Assembly (NCBI GenBank): GCA_030144725.1
Contig: JASKMD010000018.1
Span: forward strand, 2,721,530 to 2,785,529
DNA: 64,000 nucleotides
Direction: 5' to 3'
Origin: Haematococcus lacustris
Taxonomy: Eukaryota > Chlorophyta > Chlorophyceae > Chlamydomonadales > Haematococcaceae
Position numbers and translations under genes: made by a program. The stretch's first letter is position 1; the number at the start of each line of letters is the position of its first letter. Below are positions 9,579 through 21,274 of this stretch, in pieces. The notes beneath the pieces were generated by a model that saw nothing but the letters and a program-made list of their open reading frames with translations, made no database searches and had not been told where the DNA came from.

Positions 9579-12221
9579 TTGAGGGTGCCTAAGCGGCAGC
9601 AGCCCGAGCAGGCAGCTCAGCTTGGGGAGGAGGTCGAGCAGCTCGGTCCTATGCCCCTTCGGGCCCCGCTGGCCATCTATTCACGTGAGCCTCGGGTCCG
9701 CCTGCGCCGCCCGGGGGCCAAGTTGGCGTGCATTGAGGCCACCCCGCCCCCCCCCCCCCGGCCCTCCTCCTTTGCCAGGTCCGCCTCCCCTTCCCAGCCC
9801 ACCCACCCTCCTTTACACACGCGTAGCCCGCGCGGGGGCAAGCCAGGACTAGCCATGCAGCGCCCGGGTGTGGCCGCCAGGTTCTTGGCAGTCAACCTCA
9901 ACGTGCAGGGCCTTGCCCAGCCGCACAAAGTGCAGGCCCTGCTTGACTGGGCCGCTGAAAGCCCGGCGCAAGTGGTTTTCATTCAAGAGTGCCATAGGGC
10001 GGAGAGCGTGTGGCAGTGGGCAGAAGCCCAATCGGGGGCCAAGCCCGCCTGGCGGGGGCAGTGGTTTTACACTTCTGGCACCGGCAGCTCCCAAGGCTGT
10101 CTGGTTTTGGTCAAGCCCTCCACCATCCAGGCCATGGCTGTCAATCGCTTTGTGGCAGCCTCAGACCTGCCCTAGGAACGCAGCCCCAACAGCAGCCGCC
10201 TCTACCCTAGCAAGGCCATCTGCGTGATGCCCCGGGGGGAGGGAGGGGTGGGGCTTCCCGACCTGGGGGTCACTAGCACGGCCATGCTAGCGAAGATGCT
10301 GGCCCAGCTCTGGTCGCCCCGGGTTCGTCCCTGGCAGCCTCTGACCCACAGCCTGCTGGCAGACCCCTCCCACGGCCTCAGCACGTGGGTCATCACCGAC
10401 CCCACCGCCACCCTCTCGCGAGGCATCAGCCCGCGGCTGCAAGCTAACGTGGCGGCCCTGGCTGAGCTCAAGCTGTTCCGTGCGGTGCCCCCCGCTAGCC
10501 AGTCCTTCTTCTCGGTGCTGGCAGAGCCGCTGTGGTACAACGCGCAAGTCCGCATGAACCCAGCAGCAAGGGAGGCAGCAGCTGAGCAGGTTGGACCCAC
10601 GTCCGGGGCGGGGTCAGGGGGCGAGGGCGTGGAGGAGGTGGAGGGCGTAGGGGCGCAGGGGGCGGGGCGGGAGGGCAGGCTGCCGACCCAGCTGACGAGG
10701 GGCCTGGCACTTGGCCTAAGGAGGAGTGGCTCTTGGGCCCCTGGGCTCACCTGCAGCTGGACCCTCAGGTGTGGGGCATGGGCACCACCACCCTGCTGGA
10801 CTTCTCGGTCAAGCATGCCAGGGTGCGCCTCCACCAGCTCCAGCGCGTCAGTGCCGACCCCCTCTACCCACCCAGTGGGGGCCTGTGGCCTGCGCTGTGG
10901 GGCGTGCGCCTCCCCCGGGCAGCGGGCGAAGCGGAGGTGGCAGCGGTGGCTGGTGGGGCCCTGAGGGAGCTGGAGCTCAAGTGGGAGGCCAGCGCGCAGC
11001 AGGTGGCAGGACAGGGGGCAGCGGGGGAGCGGGAGCAGCAGGGCAGGGATGTGGAGGAGCGCCTCCCCGAGGAGGTGCAGGGCAGCCAACCGCCTCGCTG
11101 GCTTGACACCTCCGCCAGGGCGCACCCGCGTCCCTCGCCGCAGGACAGGGCGGCCGAGCAGGCTGAGCGGCAGCTGGAGGCCCAGCAGCGGCGTGGGGGC
11201 AGGCAGCCAGGTTGCTCAGCCCGCCCCCCGGGCCGACACCGTGGACCAGCTGGCTGTGGGTGTTCAGGCGGGCCAGCCGTGTGCGAAGGTGTGGAAGGAG
11301 CTGCTAGACCCCACCCTCCGTCGGGAGCACGTCATCGTGGCCTGGCGGGTGCTTCACGCCAGCCTCATGGTCGGGGCCTTGTGGGGTCACATCCTCAAGG
11401 GGGCGGCTGCCCCGGGCTCGTCCACCTGCCGCTTCTGCCAGCCGGGGCACTTGGAGACCCTCACCCACGCCTTCCTACTCTGCCCCGCCGTGGTGCCAGC
11501 CTGGGAGTGGATGCTGGACGTGTACGGCCGCCTCACAGGCACCCGCCCCCCCTCGGGCGACGCCATGCTGCTCCTCAGTGGGCGCCCCACCCGCGGCGAG
11601 GCCCCCCCCTTCCAGCCCCATGACAGCCTGCTGTGGCTCCGTCTGCGCGTGGCCTATCTGGGCGCAGTGTGGCTCCTCCGCAGCTCAGGAGCCGCTACAA
11701 CCCTGCAGCCACAACAGGTGGCGAGGCGGGTAGTGGAGGAGGTCATCTCCACCCTCACCACGGCCGTCAAGCGTGACTGGCATCGGGTGGGGAGGGACAT
11801 CCGCGTGGGCCTCTGCGGCGTTGTGCCCTCTACCTGGTTCAAGGGAAAGGACCCGGAGCTGGACGCTGCCCATTTCGACCAGCTGTGGCCCGAGGCGTCG
11901 GGGGGCTGGTTTGCCAAGCAGCCTAGGAGGGAGCGGAGGGGAGGGCAGGAGGGGGCAGAGGGGAGGGTTGGGGCAGGAGGAGTGCAGGAGGAGAGGGCAG
12001 CAGGGAGGCCTAGGCAGGGGGAGGACAGGGCGCAGGGGAGGGGGAGAGCTAGTTGGTTCGCCTCTCCTTGCAGTGGCCCGTCCCCTTCTCCGTCGTGCCA
12101 GCCTGAGCTGCAGGGTTGCTGGTGGGGGCGTAGTGCGTTCCGTAGGGTGGGGCGGGCTAGGCCTCGGGGGGTTGTCTGGGTGTTAGGGACCGGGGGCTTA
12201 GGTGGTCTTCGCTTGGAGTGA
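9579..12221 (+). pseudogene. LINE ORF1 tail and ORF2 remnant, copy B
   Basis: A single frame from 9579 to 10175 joins the end of ORF1 (VPKRQQPEQAAQ) to the ORF2 start (HTRSPRGGKPGLAMQRPGV) because a C-run near 9748 has changed length. It then gives the endonuclease blocks FLAVNLNVQGLAQ and VVFIQECHRAE before the deletion junction VKPSTI/QAMAVN and a TAG at 10173-10175. The post-RT region lies at 10224-10964 and 10733-11623. The C-terminal frame 11049-12221 is open, with zinc finger CRFCQPGHLETLTHAFLLC and an intact PPSGDAML. Copy B is thus closest to the ancestral C-terminus, but it has no RT. Confidence 0.85.
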
Positions 12222-12328
12222 AGGGGGGGGCGGGGGCTTTCTATGTTTCAGGTCGTCTGGCTGGGCTTAGGCTCTTGTGAGTGTGGGTAGTTTTCTGTGG
12301 GGATGGGCCTGGGGCCAGGTGTGCAGAG

Positions 12329-14910
12329 CCTCTGCTAGCCGGGGGAGCGCGCTGGGGGCCTGTGGGGGCAGCCCTGTCGTTGACGTCTGTCATTGCCCCG
12401 GAGGGGGTTGCGGTTGCCTGCGGCGCTGCCTGGCAGCGCTTCGCTTGGGGTGTGGTCGGCAGCTCGGTCCTTGCCCCTTCGGGGTGTGCTGGACTCTTTG
12501 CCTGGTGTGCCTCGTGGACCGCCTGTGTTTGGGTGGGGTGCTTGGAAGTTGGCGTGTATGGGGAAACCTTGTTTGTTGTAGTCTTTCTTTTCTTCTATTC
12601 TTTAGTCAGTTCTCACCTCTCCTGTCCAATGCTCTTCCACCCTAAAAATAAAAAAAAGTAAAGCCCGTGCGGGCGGCGAGCAAGGCTGGGGATGCAGGAG
12701 CCTGGAGTGTGGTCATCGCCAGTTCTTGGCGTCCCCGCAGCGTGCGGGCCTTGCCCGTGCCGCCACTGTGGGGTCCCTGCATGCTGGGCGGCCTCCTACG
12801 CTGCCACCAGCGAGTGCCGTTTTCCTTCGGTGCCTGGGCGGCGGCGTGTGCCAGTGATGGCAGCCTCCCTCCCTTGGCGGCCTCAAGGCCTCAACCTCCT
12901 GGGGCGGGTGCAGGTGGCACAGCAGTGCCTGGCCTCCAAGTCCATCTACCAAATGGCTTCTGGTGCAACCCTCCGCTCCTCTGGCGCAAGCCATGGCCTT
13001 GGCTGTCAACCGCTTTGTGGCAGCCTCAGACCTGCCCTAGGAGCGCAGCCCCAGCAGCAGCCGCCTCTACCCTAGCAAGGCCATCTGCGTGGTGCCCCGG
13101 GGGGAGGGAGGGGTGGGGCTTCCCGACCTGGGGGTCACCAGCACGGCCATGCTGGCGAAGATGCTGGCCCAGCTCTGGTCGCCCCGGGTTCGTCCCTGGC
13201 AGCCTCTGACCCACAGCCTGCTGGCAGACCCCTCCCACGGCCTCAGCACGTGGGTCATCACCGACCCCACCGCCCCCCCCTCGCGAGGCATCAGCCCGCG
13301 GCTGCAAGCTCACGTGGCGGCTCTGGCTGAGCTCAAGCTGTTCCGTGCGGTGCCCCCCGCTAGCCAGTCCTTCTTCTCGGTGCTGGCAGAGCCGCTGTGG
13401 TACAACGCGCAAGTCCGCATGAACCCAGCAGCTAGGGAGGCAGCAGCTGAGCAGGGTTGGACCCACGTCCGCCACGTGAGGGAGGCCCTGCATAGCCCCC
13501 AGCTGGAGGGGGAGGCCCGATGGGCTGCCGACCTGGTCATGGCTTGCCTCCCCGAGCCCTGGCAGGGCATGGTGGACCGGCTGCAGCCTCCTCAGCCGGA
13601 GTGGAAGTGCCTGAGGGTTGGGCCAGGGGTGGGGTTTGTGATGCGTCGCACCCCCCTGCTCCAGCCCTCCCACTGGGTGGGCCCCGACGGCCGCCTCTAC
13701 CCCCTAGACCCCACAGGGGAGGGGCCCCTAGGGGCTTTCTGGGCGGAGGGAGGGGCGGCCTGGGAGCCAGCTGCGGTGGCCCGGCTCAACAAGCCCAGCT
13801 ACAGGCTGACGCCGGAGGAGCGAGCCACCCACCTCCGCCCCCTACCCGCCCAACGTCACGCGGCGCAAGAGCAGGCTCAAGGGCAGGAGCAAGGAGGAGC
13901 CAGGGCGGTTGGCAGGGGAGGGGGGCGGGCAAGGGGGCGGGGCGGGGGCAGGGGGCGAGGGCGTGGAGGAGGTGGAGGGCGTAGGGGCGCAGGGGGCGGG
14001 GCGGGAGGGCAGGCTGCCGACCCAGCTGACGATGGGCCTGGCACCTGGCCTAAGGAGGAGTGGCTCTCGGGCCCCTGGGCTCACCTGCAGCTGGACCCTC
14101 AGGTGTGGGGCATGGGCACCACCACCCTGCTGGACTTCTCTGTCAAGCATGCCAGGGTGCGCCTCCACCAGCTCCAGCGCGTCAGTGCCGACCCCCTCTA
14201 CCCACCCAGTGGGGGCCTGTGGCCTGCGCTGTAAGGTGTGCGCCCCCCACGGGCAGCGGGCGAACCGGAGGTGGCAGCGGTGGCTGATGGGGCCCTGAGG
14301 GAGCTGGAGCTCAAGTGGGAGGCCAGCGCGCAGCAGGTGGCAGGCCAGGGGGCAGCGGGGGAGCGGGAGCAGCAGGGCAGGGATGTGGAGGAGCGGCTCC
14401 CCGAGGAGGTGCAGGGCAACCAACCGCCTCGCTGGCTTGACACCTCCGCCAGGGCGCACCAGCGACCCTCGCCGCAAATGAGGGCGGCCCAGCAGACTGA
14501 GCGGCAGCTGGAGGCCCAGCAGCGGCGTGGGGGCAGGTAGCCAGTTGCTCAGCCCGCCCCCCGGGCCGACACCGTGGACCAGCTGGCTGTTGGTGTTTAG
14601 GCGGGCCAGCCGTGTGCGAAGGTGTGGAAGGAGCTGCTAGACCCCACCCTCCGTCGGGAGCACGTCATCGTGGCCTGGCGGGTGCTTCACGCCAGCCTCA
14701 TGGTCGGGGCCTTGTGGGGCCACATCCTCAAGGGTACGGCTGCCCCGGGCTCGTCCGCCTGCCGCTTCTGCCAGCCGGGGCACCTGGAGACTCTCACCCA
14801 CGCCTTCATGACCTGCCCCGCCGTGGTCCCAGCCTGGGAGTGGGTGCTGGACGTGTACGGCCGCCTCACAGGCACCCGCCCCCCCTCAGGCGACGCCATG
14901 CTGCTCCTCA
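12329..14910 (+). mobile_element. L1-like LINE derivative, copy C (chimeric 5' half, 3'-truncated)
   Basis: From about 13040 this copy matches the others closely, without the 450 bp deletion of A and B. The 5' half (12329-13040) is only distantly similar and does not carry the usual endonuclease/post-RT fusion. Instead it keeps sequence from the RT-thumb side (ASLPWRPQGLNLLGRVQVAQ). A pyrimidine stretch and a short A-rich run (12570-12660) lie inside. It stops at 14910, in the codons for MLLLS, where the CACTCGT element begins. Confidence 0.82.
12770..14910 (+). pseudogene. LINE ORF2 remnant, copy C
   Basis: The remnant begins with post-palm RT sequence (LLRCHQ, then SLPWRPQGLNLLGRVQ and CLASKSIYQMA, about 12790-12960). 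After a frameshift it runs open from 13089 to 14234 through LLADPSHGLSTWVITDPTA, EGEARWAADLV and WAHLQLDPQVWGMG, ending at a TAA (14232-14234) where other copies have Trp. The zinc-finger frame 14622-14910 reads CRFCQPGHLETLTHAFMTC and has TCA (Ser) where later units have TAG. This copy shows the full post-RT region without gaps, so it is the best guide to that part of the protein. No function can be assigned to the spacer between RT and finger. Confidence 0.8.
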
Positions 14911-14917
14911 CACTCGT
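14911..14917 (+). repeat. Left inverted terminus CACTCGT
   Basis: CACTCGT directly follows LINE sequence. The opposite end is ACGAGTG at 23983-23989. Similarity beyond 7 bp is weak. Confidence 0.6.
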
Positions 14918-15039
14918 AGAAACTAGCACATGTAAAGTTCAATATTTTGACATGAAACTTGGTACATAGCATTTTTTGAACATTGTAAGAGTTATGGTGA
15001 CAACCTAAAATCGAGGAAAAATCGGGCTGAGGAGATACA

Positions 15040-16310
15040 GAGTTGTCAGTACTGACAGACCCCCAAGTCAGTGCTAACAGATCCACTTGCAGTGCTGACT
15101 TACTAACTTTCAGTGCTGACTACCTAATTTTCAGTGCTGCATGACTAGTTTTCAGTGCTGACTGCCTAGTTTTCAGTGCTGACTGCCTAGTTTTCAGTGC
15201 TGACTGCCTAGTTTTCAGTGCTGACTGATTAACTTTCAGTGCTGACTACCTTACTTTCAGTGCTGACTGACTAACTGTCAGTGCTGACTGACTTACCATC
15301 AGTACTGACTGACCCATTGTCAGTGCTGACTGATTAACATTCAGTGCTGACTGACCAGCTGTCAGTGCTGACTGACCAGCTGTCAGTGCTGACTACCTAA
15401 CTTACAGTGCTGACTACGTAACTTTCAGTGCTGACTACCTAACATTCAGTGCTGACTGAACCATTGTCAGTGCTGACCGATTAGTATTCAGTGCTGACTG
15501 GTTATTATTCAGTGCTGAGTGACAAATATTCAGTGCTGACTGGTTATTATTCAGTGCTGACTGACTAACATTCAGTGCTGACTGAACCATTGTCAGTGCT
15601 GACTGACTAATATTCAGTGCTGGCTGGTTATTATTCAGTGCTGACTGAATAGCTGTCAGTGCTGACTACCTTACTTACAGTGCTGACTACCTAGCTTTCA
15701 GTGCTGACTACCTAATATTCAGTGCTGACTGAACCATTGTCAGTGCTGACTGACTAATATTCAGTGCTGACTGGTTATTATTCAGTGCTGACTGAATAGC
15801 TGTCAGTGCTGACTACCTTACTTACAGTGCTGACTACCTAGCTTTCAGTGCTGACTACCTAACATTCAGTGCTGACTGAACCATTGTCAGTGCTGACTGA
15901 CTAATATTCAGTGCTGGCTGGTTATTATTCAGTGCTGACTGAACTAGCTGTCAGTGCTGACTACCTAACATTCAGTGCTGACTCACTAACTTCTCAGTGC
16001 TGACTACCTAACTGTCAGTGCTGAATGACCCAATGGCAGTGCTGACTACCTAATTTTCAGTGCTGATTACCTAATCGTCAGTGCTGATTACCTAACTGTC
16101 AGTGCTGACTGAGCCACTTTCAGTGCTGACTACCTAACTTCCAGTGCTGACTGACCCACTTTCAGTGCTGACTCACTAACTCTCAGTGCTGACTTCTTTA
16201 TTTTCAGTGCTGACTCACTAACTTACAGTGCTGACTACCTATTTTTCAGTGCTGACTGACCCACTTTCAGTGCTGACTACCTTACTTTCAGTACTGACTT
16301 ACTAAACTAA
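15040..16310. repeat. Left subterminal array of cagtgctgact repeats
   Basis: Roughly sixty units of about 21 bp read tcagtgctgactacctaact with variable spacers (gactgaccc, gactggttatta). The constant part, TCAGTGCTGA, is palindromic around a central TG. A higher-order repeat of about 150 bp is visible at 15640-15960. There is no coding capacity. The likely role is transposase-binding sites. Confidence 0.92.
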
Positions 16311-16994
16311 ATAACTATGTTGACTTACTAACTTATGGATTGCTAAACACCTGCATGATGCACCATCATTTCACGGAGATGTTCAGCACATGTCTTGAAA
16401 GAAAGGCGACAACAACAACAACACCACAACAAGGGGACAATACAACACACAACGAGGTGACTGCCACCACAACTACAAAGTAACAACATAGCTAGGCTGG
16501 GCTCCAACATAGCTAGGCTGGGCTCCTGGTTGCTGACGCCACGCTTCAGCTACCACACAGCAGCTGACTTCTGGCTGCACACGTCATGCACCACCTGCCT
16601 CATGCTAGCTGCGCCACCTAGGTAGCTGCGCCATATGACTTATGGCGGCGGCTCCTAGATGAGCCTCCTTGCTGCACATCTTGGCTGTTCCCCTCGGCTG
16701 TTTGTTGGCCGCTGCTCCTGGCTGCACTTGGCTGCTGCTCCTGGCTGCAAGTATACAGGGGCTGCATCGTCGCAGTACCACACAACAGGCGACTCATGGC
16801 GGCTCGCTCCATGCACAACCTGCCTCATAGCATGCGTTAACGCACGCCATGTTGCACCTGCATGGATCAAAGTGCTATGACCACGATGGGGTGGGGAGTA
16901 TGGTTGTAGTAGCCTATGCTAGCGCTAGTCCTGTCGCGATACCTCCTGTCTAGTCTGTCTAGTCGCTGTACCTCCTGGGCTCCTGACTGCTACT
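16311..16994. other. Non-coding segment of the CACTCGT element
   Basis: No gene is supported here. It holds an acaaca-rich stretch (16408-16440), a tandem duplication of aacatagctaggctgggctc (about 16485-16526) and ggctgctcctggctgc repeats (16705-16750). Confidence 0.6.
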
Positions 16995-17691
16995 GATGGC
17001 TTGGGAGGTTTAGGGGGGTGGGGGGTTTAGAAGGGTGGGGGGCCATCTCCAGGCTTCACGGCAGGTAGGGAGGGAGGGGGTTGCATCATAGTGCAGGTGG
17101 GGGGAGGTTAGTAGGGTGAGGGAAGTGTGGCGGGGCAGAGGGTGAAGGGTGTGACTATTGATCCTGCAACAAACAAGGGGCATGCAAGCGTTTAGACTGG
17201 GTACATAGAGGCACATAACTGCAAGGTTAGCTGGGGGCTGAGGTTACCATTTGATGTAGTAGGAGTGTGACCATTCTTGACTGTGTGACGCTTCTCCGTA
17301 TGGAAAGGGGGAGGGAGAGGGACGATGATAGTGAGGGAGAGGGAGCTAGTGATGGCTTGGGAGGTAGTGCATGCCCAAGACGAGGGCTGCGATGGGGAGG
17401 GAAGTGGGTGGGAGAAGGGGAGGAGGGCAGCAGGGGTCTCAAGGCGGAAGGGGGGAATGGCAGAAGGGGGAGCGGGAGGGGAGGCATCAGCTTGGGAGAG
17501 ATGGGTAGGGAGGTGGTGGGATGGGGAAAGGGAGGAAGTTCTGCTGCGAATGCGAGGTGCGAAGTGCGAGGGCTGACTCAACCTCCTCCCCCGTCTCCTC
17601 ATGCTGGTTGTTGCTGTTGCTCTTGGCTCCCGCCCAAGGCTTTAGGCTGGCGAGTGAGAGAGGGGTCAGACCTGCAACAAACAAGGGGCAT
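16995..17691. repeat. Diverged internal direct duplication, G-rich
   Basis: The phrase gatggcttgggaggt occurs at about 16995 and 17350, and cctgcaacaaacaaggggca at about 17164 and 17669, in the same order. This suggests an old duplication with much divergence. Between the anchors the DNA is G/A-rich (gggaggg runs). No gene is seen; frames here are low complexity. Confidence 0.55.
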
Positions 17692-18545
17692 GGGAGGGTT
17701 TTGGCTGAGAGCAACGGAAGAGCAACGGAGAGCAACGGAGAGCAACGGAGTAGCAAGAGCCAATAAAATGACGGCTACGGTTGCGTAGCGCTGCGTGACT
17801 ATGTTGCATGCTAAATTAGTCGCGAGGTTCTGCGCTCTTGGCTGCGTAAATGTCTTCTGAACGCTAGTGAGATCTTGCTACTAAATGTGCTAGCTATGTC
17901 GGGGGCTTACATTTGCAAGGCTGTCCGCGTGGCTGTGGGGTTGTCGGCAAGGCAGAACGTTGGCTGCATGGCTAGGTGGCCACCTAGAAGCGTGCCGCGA
18001 ATTGAGGGCAGTTCGGCAGTTCGGCTGCTCGGCTGCTCGGCTGAGGGGTGGGGATGCAATGGGGCGACACGAAACCTGCAAGCCGGCATGCAAGTCAGAC
18101 AAGTCAGACAGAAATATGAAAAACTAAACTCTGTGCCCTGTACACAACGTCTAGCGTCGGTGCTCGTCAGGCTAGCTTCGCGACCCGCAGGTAAGTAGCC
18201 AAGCGGGCACCAAGCTATGCAGACAACATCGCAGCCAGGCAGCCACATTGCAGCCAGGCAGCCACATCTCATCTCGGCCATCTCGGCCAATCCTCCCAGC
18301 CAATGTCGCTGCCACGTAGCACGGTGCTTCGCAGCCACTCTCGCACGCAGCTAGCTGCCTGGCAGACCTTGCAGACGTAGCAACCAGCCTCGAGATCGCA
18401 ACGCAATACCTCGCACGCTCAGCCACGCAGCCCACGCAACGAGCTACTACTCTACTTTGACCCACCTCTATGCCTGTGACATGTCGAAACCACCATCTCC
18501 GAGCCTGTCCTCCCACATCAGCTCCTACATCTACATCCTCTGTTG
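17692..18545. other. Non-coding segment with small duplications
   Basis: Short tandem copies such as gagcaacgga (17709-17750) and cagccaggcagccacat (18231-18265) are seen. No recognisable gene or RNA is supported. Confidence 0.5.
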
Positions 18546-18612
18546 GTGAGTGCATCTTGTACCCACTATACATTGCTCCTCCCTTGACAACTTGTCACCC
18601 TTTGTTTCGCAG
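18546..18612 (+). other. Intron-like segment GTGAGT...CGCAG
   Basis: A 67 bp stretch starts gtgagtgcat and ends tttcgcag with a pyrimidine-rich 3' part. It is followed by ctcctctac and a C/T-rich tract. No flanking protein is recognised, so splicing is only suggested. Confidence 0.35.
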
Positions 18613-18818
18613 GTCCTCTACACATTCCTTGACCCTCCTTCCTCCTTCACTCCCCTTCCCTGTCCCCCCCCCCCCGCCCCTCCCTCCTCTACCCTCTCTC
18701 CCTACCCTCCCCCACCTTCACTACCCTGTACCCGCCCCCATGTGCAGCCCGGCCCACTAAAAGGTTAGAGGCAACTGGGATCAAGCATGGAGGAGCACAG
18801 AAGAGCACGGAGCAAGCG

Positions 18819-18888
18819 GTGAGTGGCCACCCCCTCGCCGGGTAGTGGTCCAGCCTACACAGTTAGCATGCCGCCGTGTTTGCTGCAG
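18819..18888 (+). other. Intron-like segment GTGAGTGG...GCTGCAG
   Basis: A 70 bp stretch with good donor and acceptor sites, again directly followed by a C/T tract (the giant array at 18920). The layout repeats that at 18546 and at 27121 and 27818. Confidence 0.35.
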
Positions 18889-18919
18889 GGCTGACGGAGT
18901 GGGCAGCAGGTCTGAGGGA

Positions 18920-20816
18920 CCCTCCCTCCCTCCCTCCCGCCCTCCCGCCCTCCCTCCCTCCCCTCCCTCCCTCCCCTCCCTCCCTCCCTCCCCCCCTCCC
19001 TCCCTCCCTCCCTCCCTCCCCTCCCTCCCGCCCTCCCTCCTCTCCCGCCCTCCCTCCCTCCCTGCCCGCCCTCCCCTCCCTCACTCCCTCCCCCCTCCCT
19101 CCCTCCCTCCCGCCCTCCTCCCTCCCTCCCGCCCGCCCTCCCGCCCTCCCGCCCTCCGCCCTCCCCCCGACCCGCCCTCCCGCCCTCCCCTCCGACCCTC
19201 CCTCGCCCTCCCTCCTCGCCCTCCCTCCCTCCCTCGCCTCCCTCCTCCCCGCCCGCTCCGCCCTCCCGCCCGCCCTCCCGCCCGCCCTCCGCCCTGCCCG
19301 CCCGCCCGCCCCCCGCCCCTCCCGCCCGCCCCCGCCCTCCCTCCCTCCCTCCCTCCCTCCCTCCCTCCCTCCCTCCCGCCCTCCCTCCTCCCTCCTCCCT
19401 CCCCCGCCCCCGCCCCCGCCCCCTCCCCGCCCCCGCCCCCGCCCCCGCCCCCGCCCCCGCCCCCGCCCCCGCCCCCGCCCCCGCCCCCGCCCCCGCCCCC
19501 GCCCCCGCCCCCGCCCCCGCCCCCGCCCCCGCCCCCGCCCCCGCCCCCGCCCCCGCCCCCGCCCCCGCCCCCTCCCCCTCCCCCTCCCCCTCCCCCTCCC
19601 CCTCCCCTCCCCCTCCCCCTCCCCCTCCCCCTCCCCCTCCCCCTCCCCCTCCCCCTCCCCCTCCCCCTCCCCCTCCCCTCCCCCGCCCCCGCCCCCGCCC
19701 CCGCCCCCGCCCCCGCCCGCCCGCCCCCGCCCCCGCCCCCGCCCCCGCCCCCGCCCCCGCCCCCGCCCCCTCCCCCTCCCCCTCCCCCTCCCCCTCCCCC
19801 TCCCCCTCCCCCTCCCCCTCCCCCTCCCCCTCCCCCTCCCCCTCCCCCTCGCCCGCCCGCCCGCCCGCCCGCGCCGCCCGCCCGCCCGCCCGCCGCCCCG
19901 CCCGCCCGCCCCCCGCCCCGCCCGCCCGCCCGCCCTCGCCGCCCCGCCCGCCCGCCCGCCCGCCCGCCCCGCCCGCCCGCCCGCCCTCGCCGCCCGCCCG
20001 CCCGCCCGCCCCGCCCGCCCGCCCGCCCGCCCGCCCGCCGCCCGCCCGCCCGCCCGCCCGCCCGCCCGCCCCGCCCGCCCCGCCCCGCCCGCCCGCCCGC
20101 CCGCCCGCCCCGCCCGCCCGCCCGCCCGTCCGCGCCCGCCCCGCCCCGCGCCCGCCCGTCCCGCCCGCCGCCGCCCGCCCGCCGCCCGCCCGCCCGCCCG
20201 CCGCCCCGCGCCCGCCCCGCCGCCCGCCCGCCCGCCCGCCCGCCCGCCCGCCCGCCCGCCCGCCCGCCCGCCCGCCCGCCCGCCGCGCCCGCCCGCCCGC
20301 CCGCCCGCCCGCCCGCCCGCCCGCCCGCCCGCCCGCCGCCCGCCGCGCCGCCCGCCCGCCCGCCCGCGCCGCCCGCCGCCTGCCGCCCGCCCGCCCGCCC
20401 GCCCGCCCGCCCCGCCCGCCCGCCCGCCCGCCCCGCCCGCCGCCCGCCCGCCCCGCCCGCCGCCCGCCCGCGCCCGCCGCCCGGCCCGCCCGCCCGCCCG
20501 CCCGCCCGCACCGCCCGCCCGCCCCGCCCCGCCCGCCGCCGCCCGCCCGCCCGCCCGCCCGCCCCGCCCGCCCGCCCGCGCCGCCCCGCCCGCCCGCCCG
20601 CCGCGCCGCCCGCCCGCCCGCCCGCCCGCCCGCCCGCCCGCCGCCGCCCGCCCGCCCCGCCCGCCCCCGCCCGCCCGCCCGCCCGCCCGCCCGCCCGCCC
20701 CGCCCGCCCCGCCCGCCCGGCCCGCCCGCCCGCCGCCCCCCGCCCGCCCGCCCAGCCGCCCGCCCGCCCGCCCGCACCGCACCGCCCGCCCGCCCCGCCC
20801 GCCCGCCCCCCCACCT
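18920..20816. repeat. 1.9 kb C-only-rich simple repeat array (CCCT, CCCCGC, CCCCCT, CCCG units)
   Basis: The plus strand is nearly free of A. The unit changes along the array: (CCCT)n with CCCG to about 19390, (CCCCGC)n to 19570, (CCCCCT)n to 19680, (CCCCGC)n again, (CCCCCT)n to 19850, then (CCCG)n with CCG and CCCCG variants to 20816. The minus strand has G-runs able to form G-quadruplexes. Long frames here (Pro/Arg/Ala only) are artefacts of composition. Confidence 0.95.
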
Positions 20817-21274
20817 ACGGTCGCACCTAGTACCCTCCCTCCCAGCAGCCAAGAGCAAGCCCCCCACCCTTCACCAACCTACCATGGCGCTACCCACCAC
20901 CTCTCCCAAACACACCCCCTTGTCCCCCTCACCACCCTCTTCTCTTTGCCCTTTCGCTCCTTTCCTCCTTTCTTCCTTCGTACTCCACACGATTACATCG
21001 CTCTCCTTTGCTCCGGTGAGTGGTTAGCCCCCTACCTGCCTGCCTTCCTGTCTGCCATTGCATGTGATCTGTTGCCTCCTGTTAGGCATGTCGTCGTTAC
21101 TGTGATTGCTCATCCTTAGCTGCCTGTTGGTTGCATGCAGTAGGAGGCAGTTGGAGCATATACAATGAAACATGGCATACTCCCTCCGCCGCCCTTGCAA
21201 GGTAAATGCCATTGGCATGCGACTTGTGATTGCCAGGTAGACAGGTTTCCATGCACTTTAGTAAGAGTACCACT
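20817..21274. other. Pyrimidine-rich, non-coding segment
   Basis: The C/T-rich tail of the array ends at about 20980, followed by a possible donor gtgagtggttag at about 21015. No gene is supported. Confidence 0.45.

Larger units (their letters stand above)
7080..12328 (+). mobile_element. L1-like LINE derivative, copy B, interrupted by a second LINE
   Basis: Copy B begins at cctctgctag, is interrupted at 7144-9550 by the RLE-LINE, resumes with the 12 bp target repeat and continues to about 12328. The 5' end corresponds to the SASLASSLGASCDSPVV part of ORF1 in full-length copy F, so it is 5'-truncated. It shares the 450 bp deletion of copy A (about 10593) and is the least mutated copy in its C-terminal half. 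Confidence 0.88.

Noticed and set aside
12570..12660. Pyrimidine run and ccctaaaaataaaaaaaag in copy C as the tail of an inserted retroelement.
   Set aside because: No target duplication and no conserved hairpin tail could be found; it may just be the diverged 5' part.
18845..21119. Very long frames on both strands over the C-rich array (up to about 747 codons).
   Set aside because: They consist only of Pro/Arg/Ala/Leu/Ser or Gly/Arg/Ala/Glu and exist in all frames because the DNA has almost no A or T to form stops.
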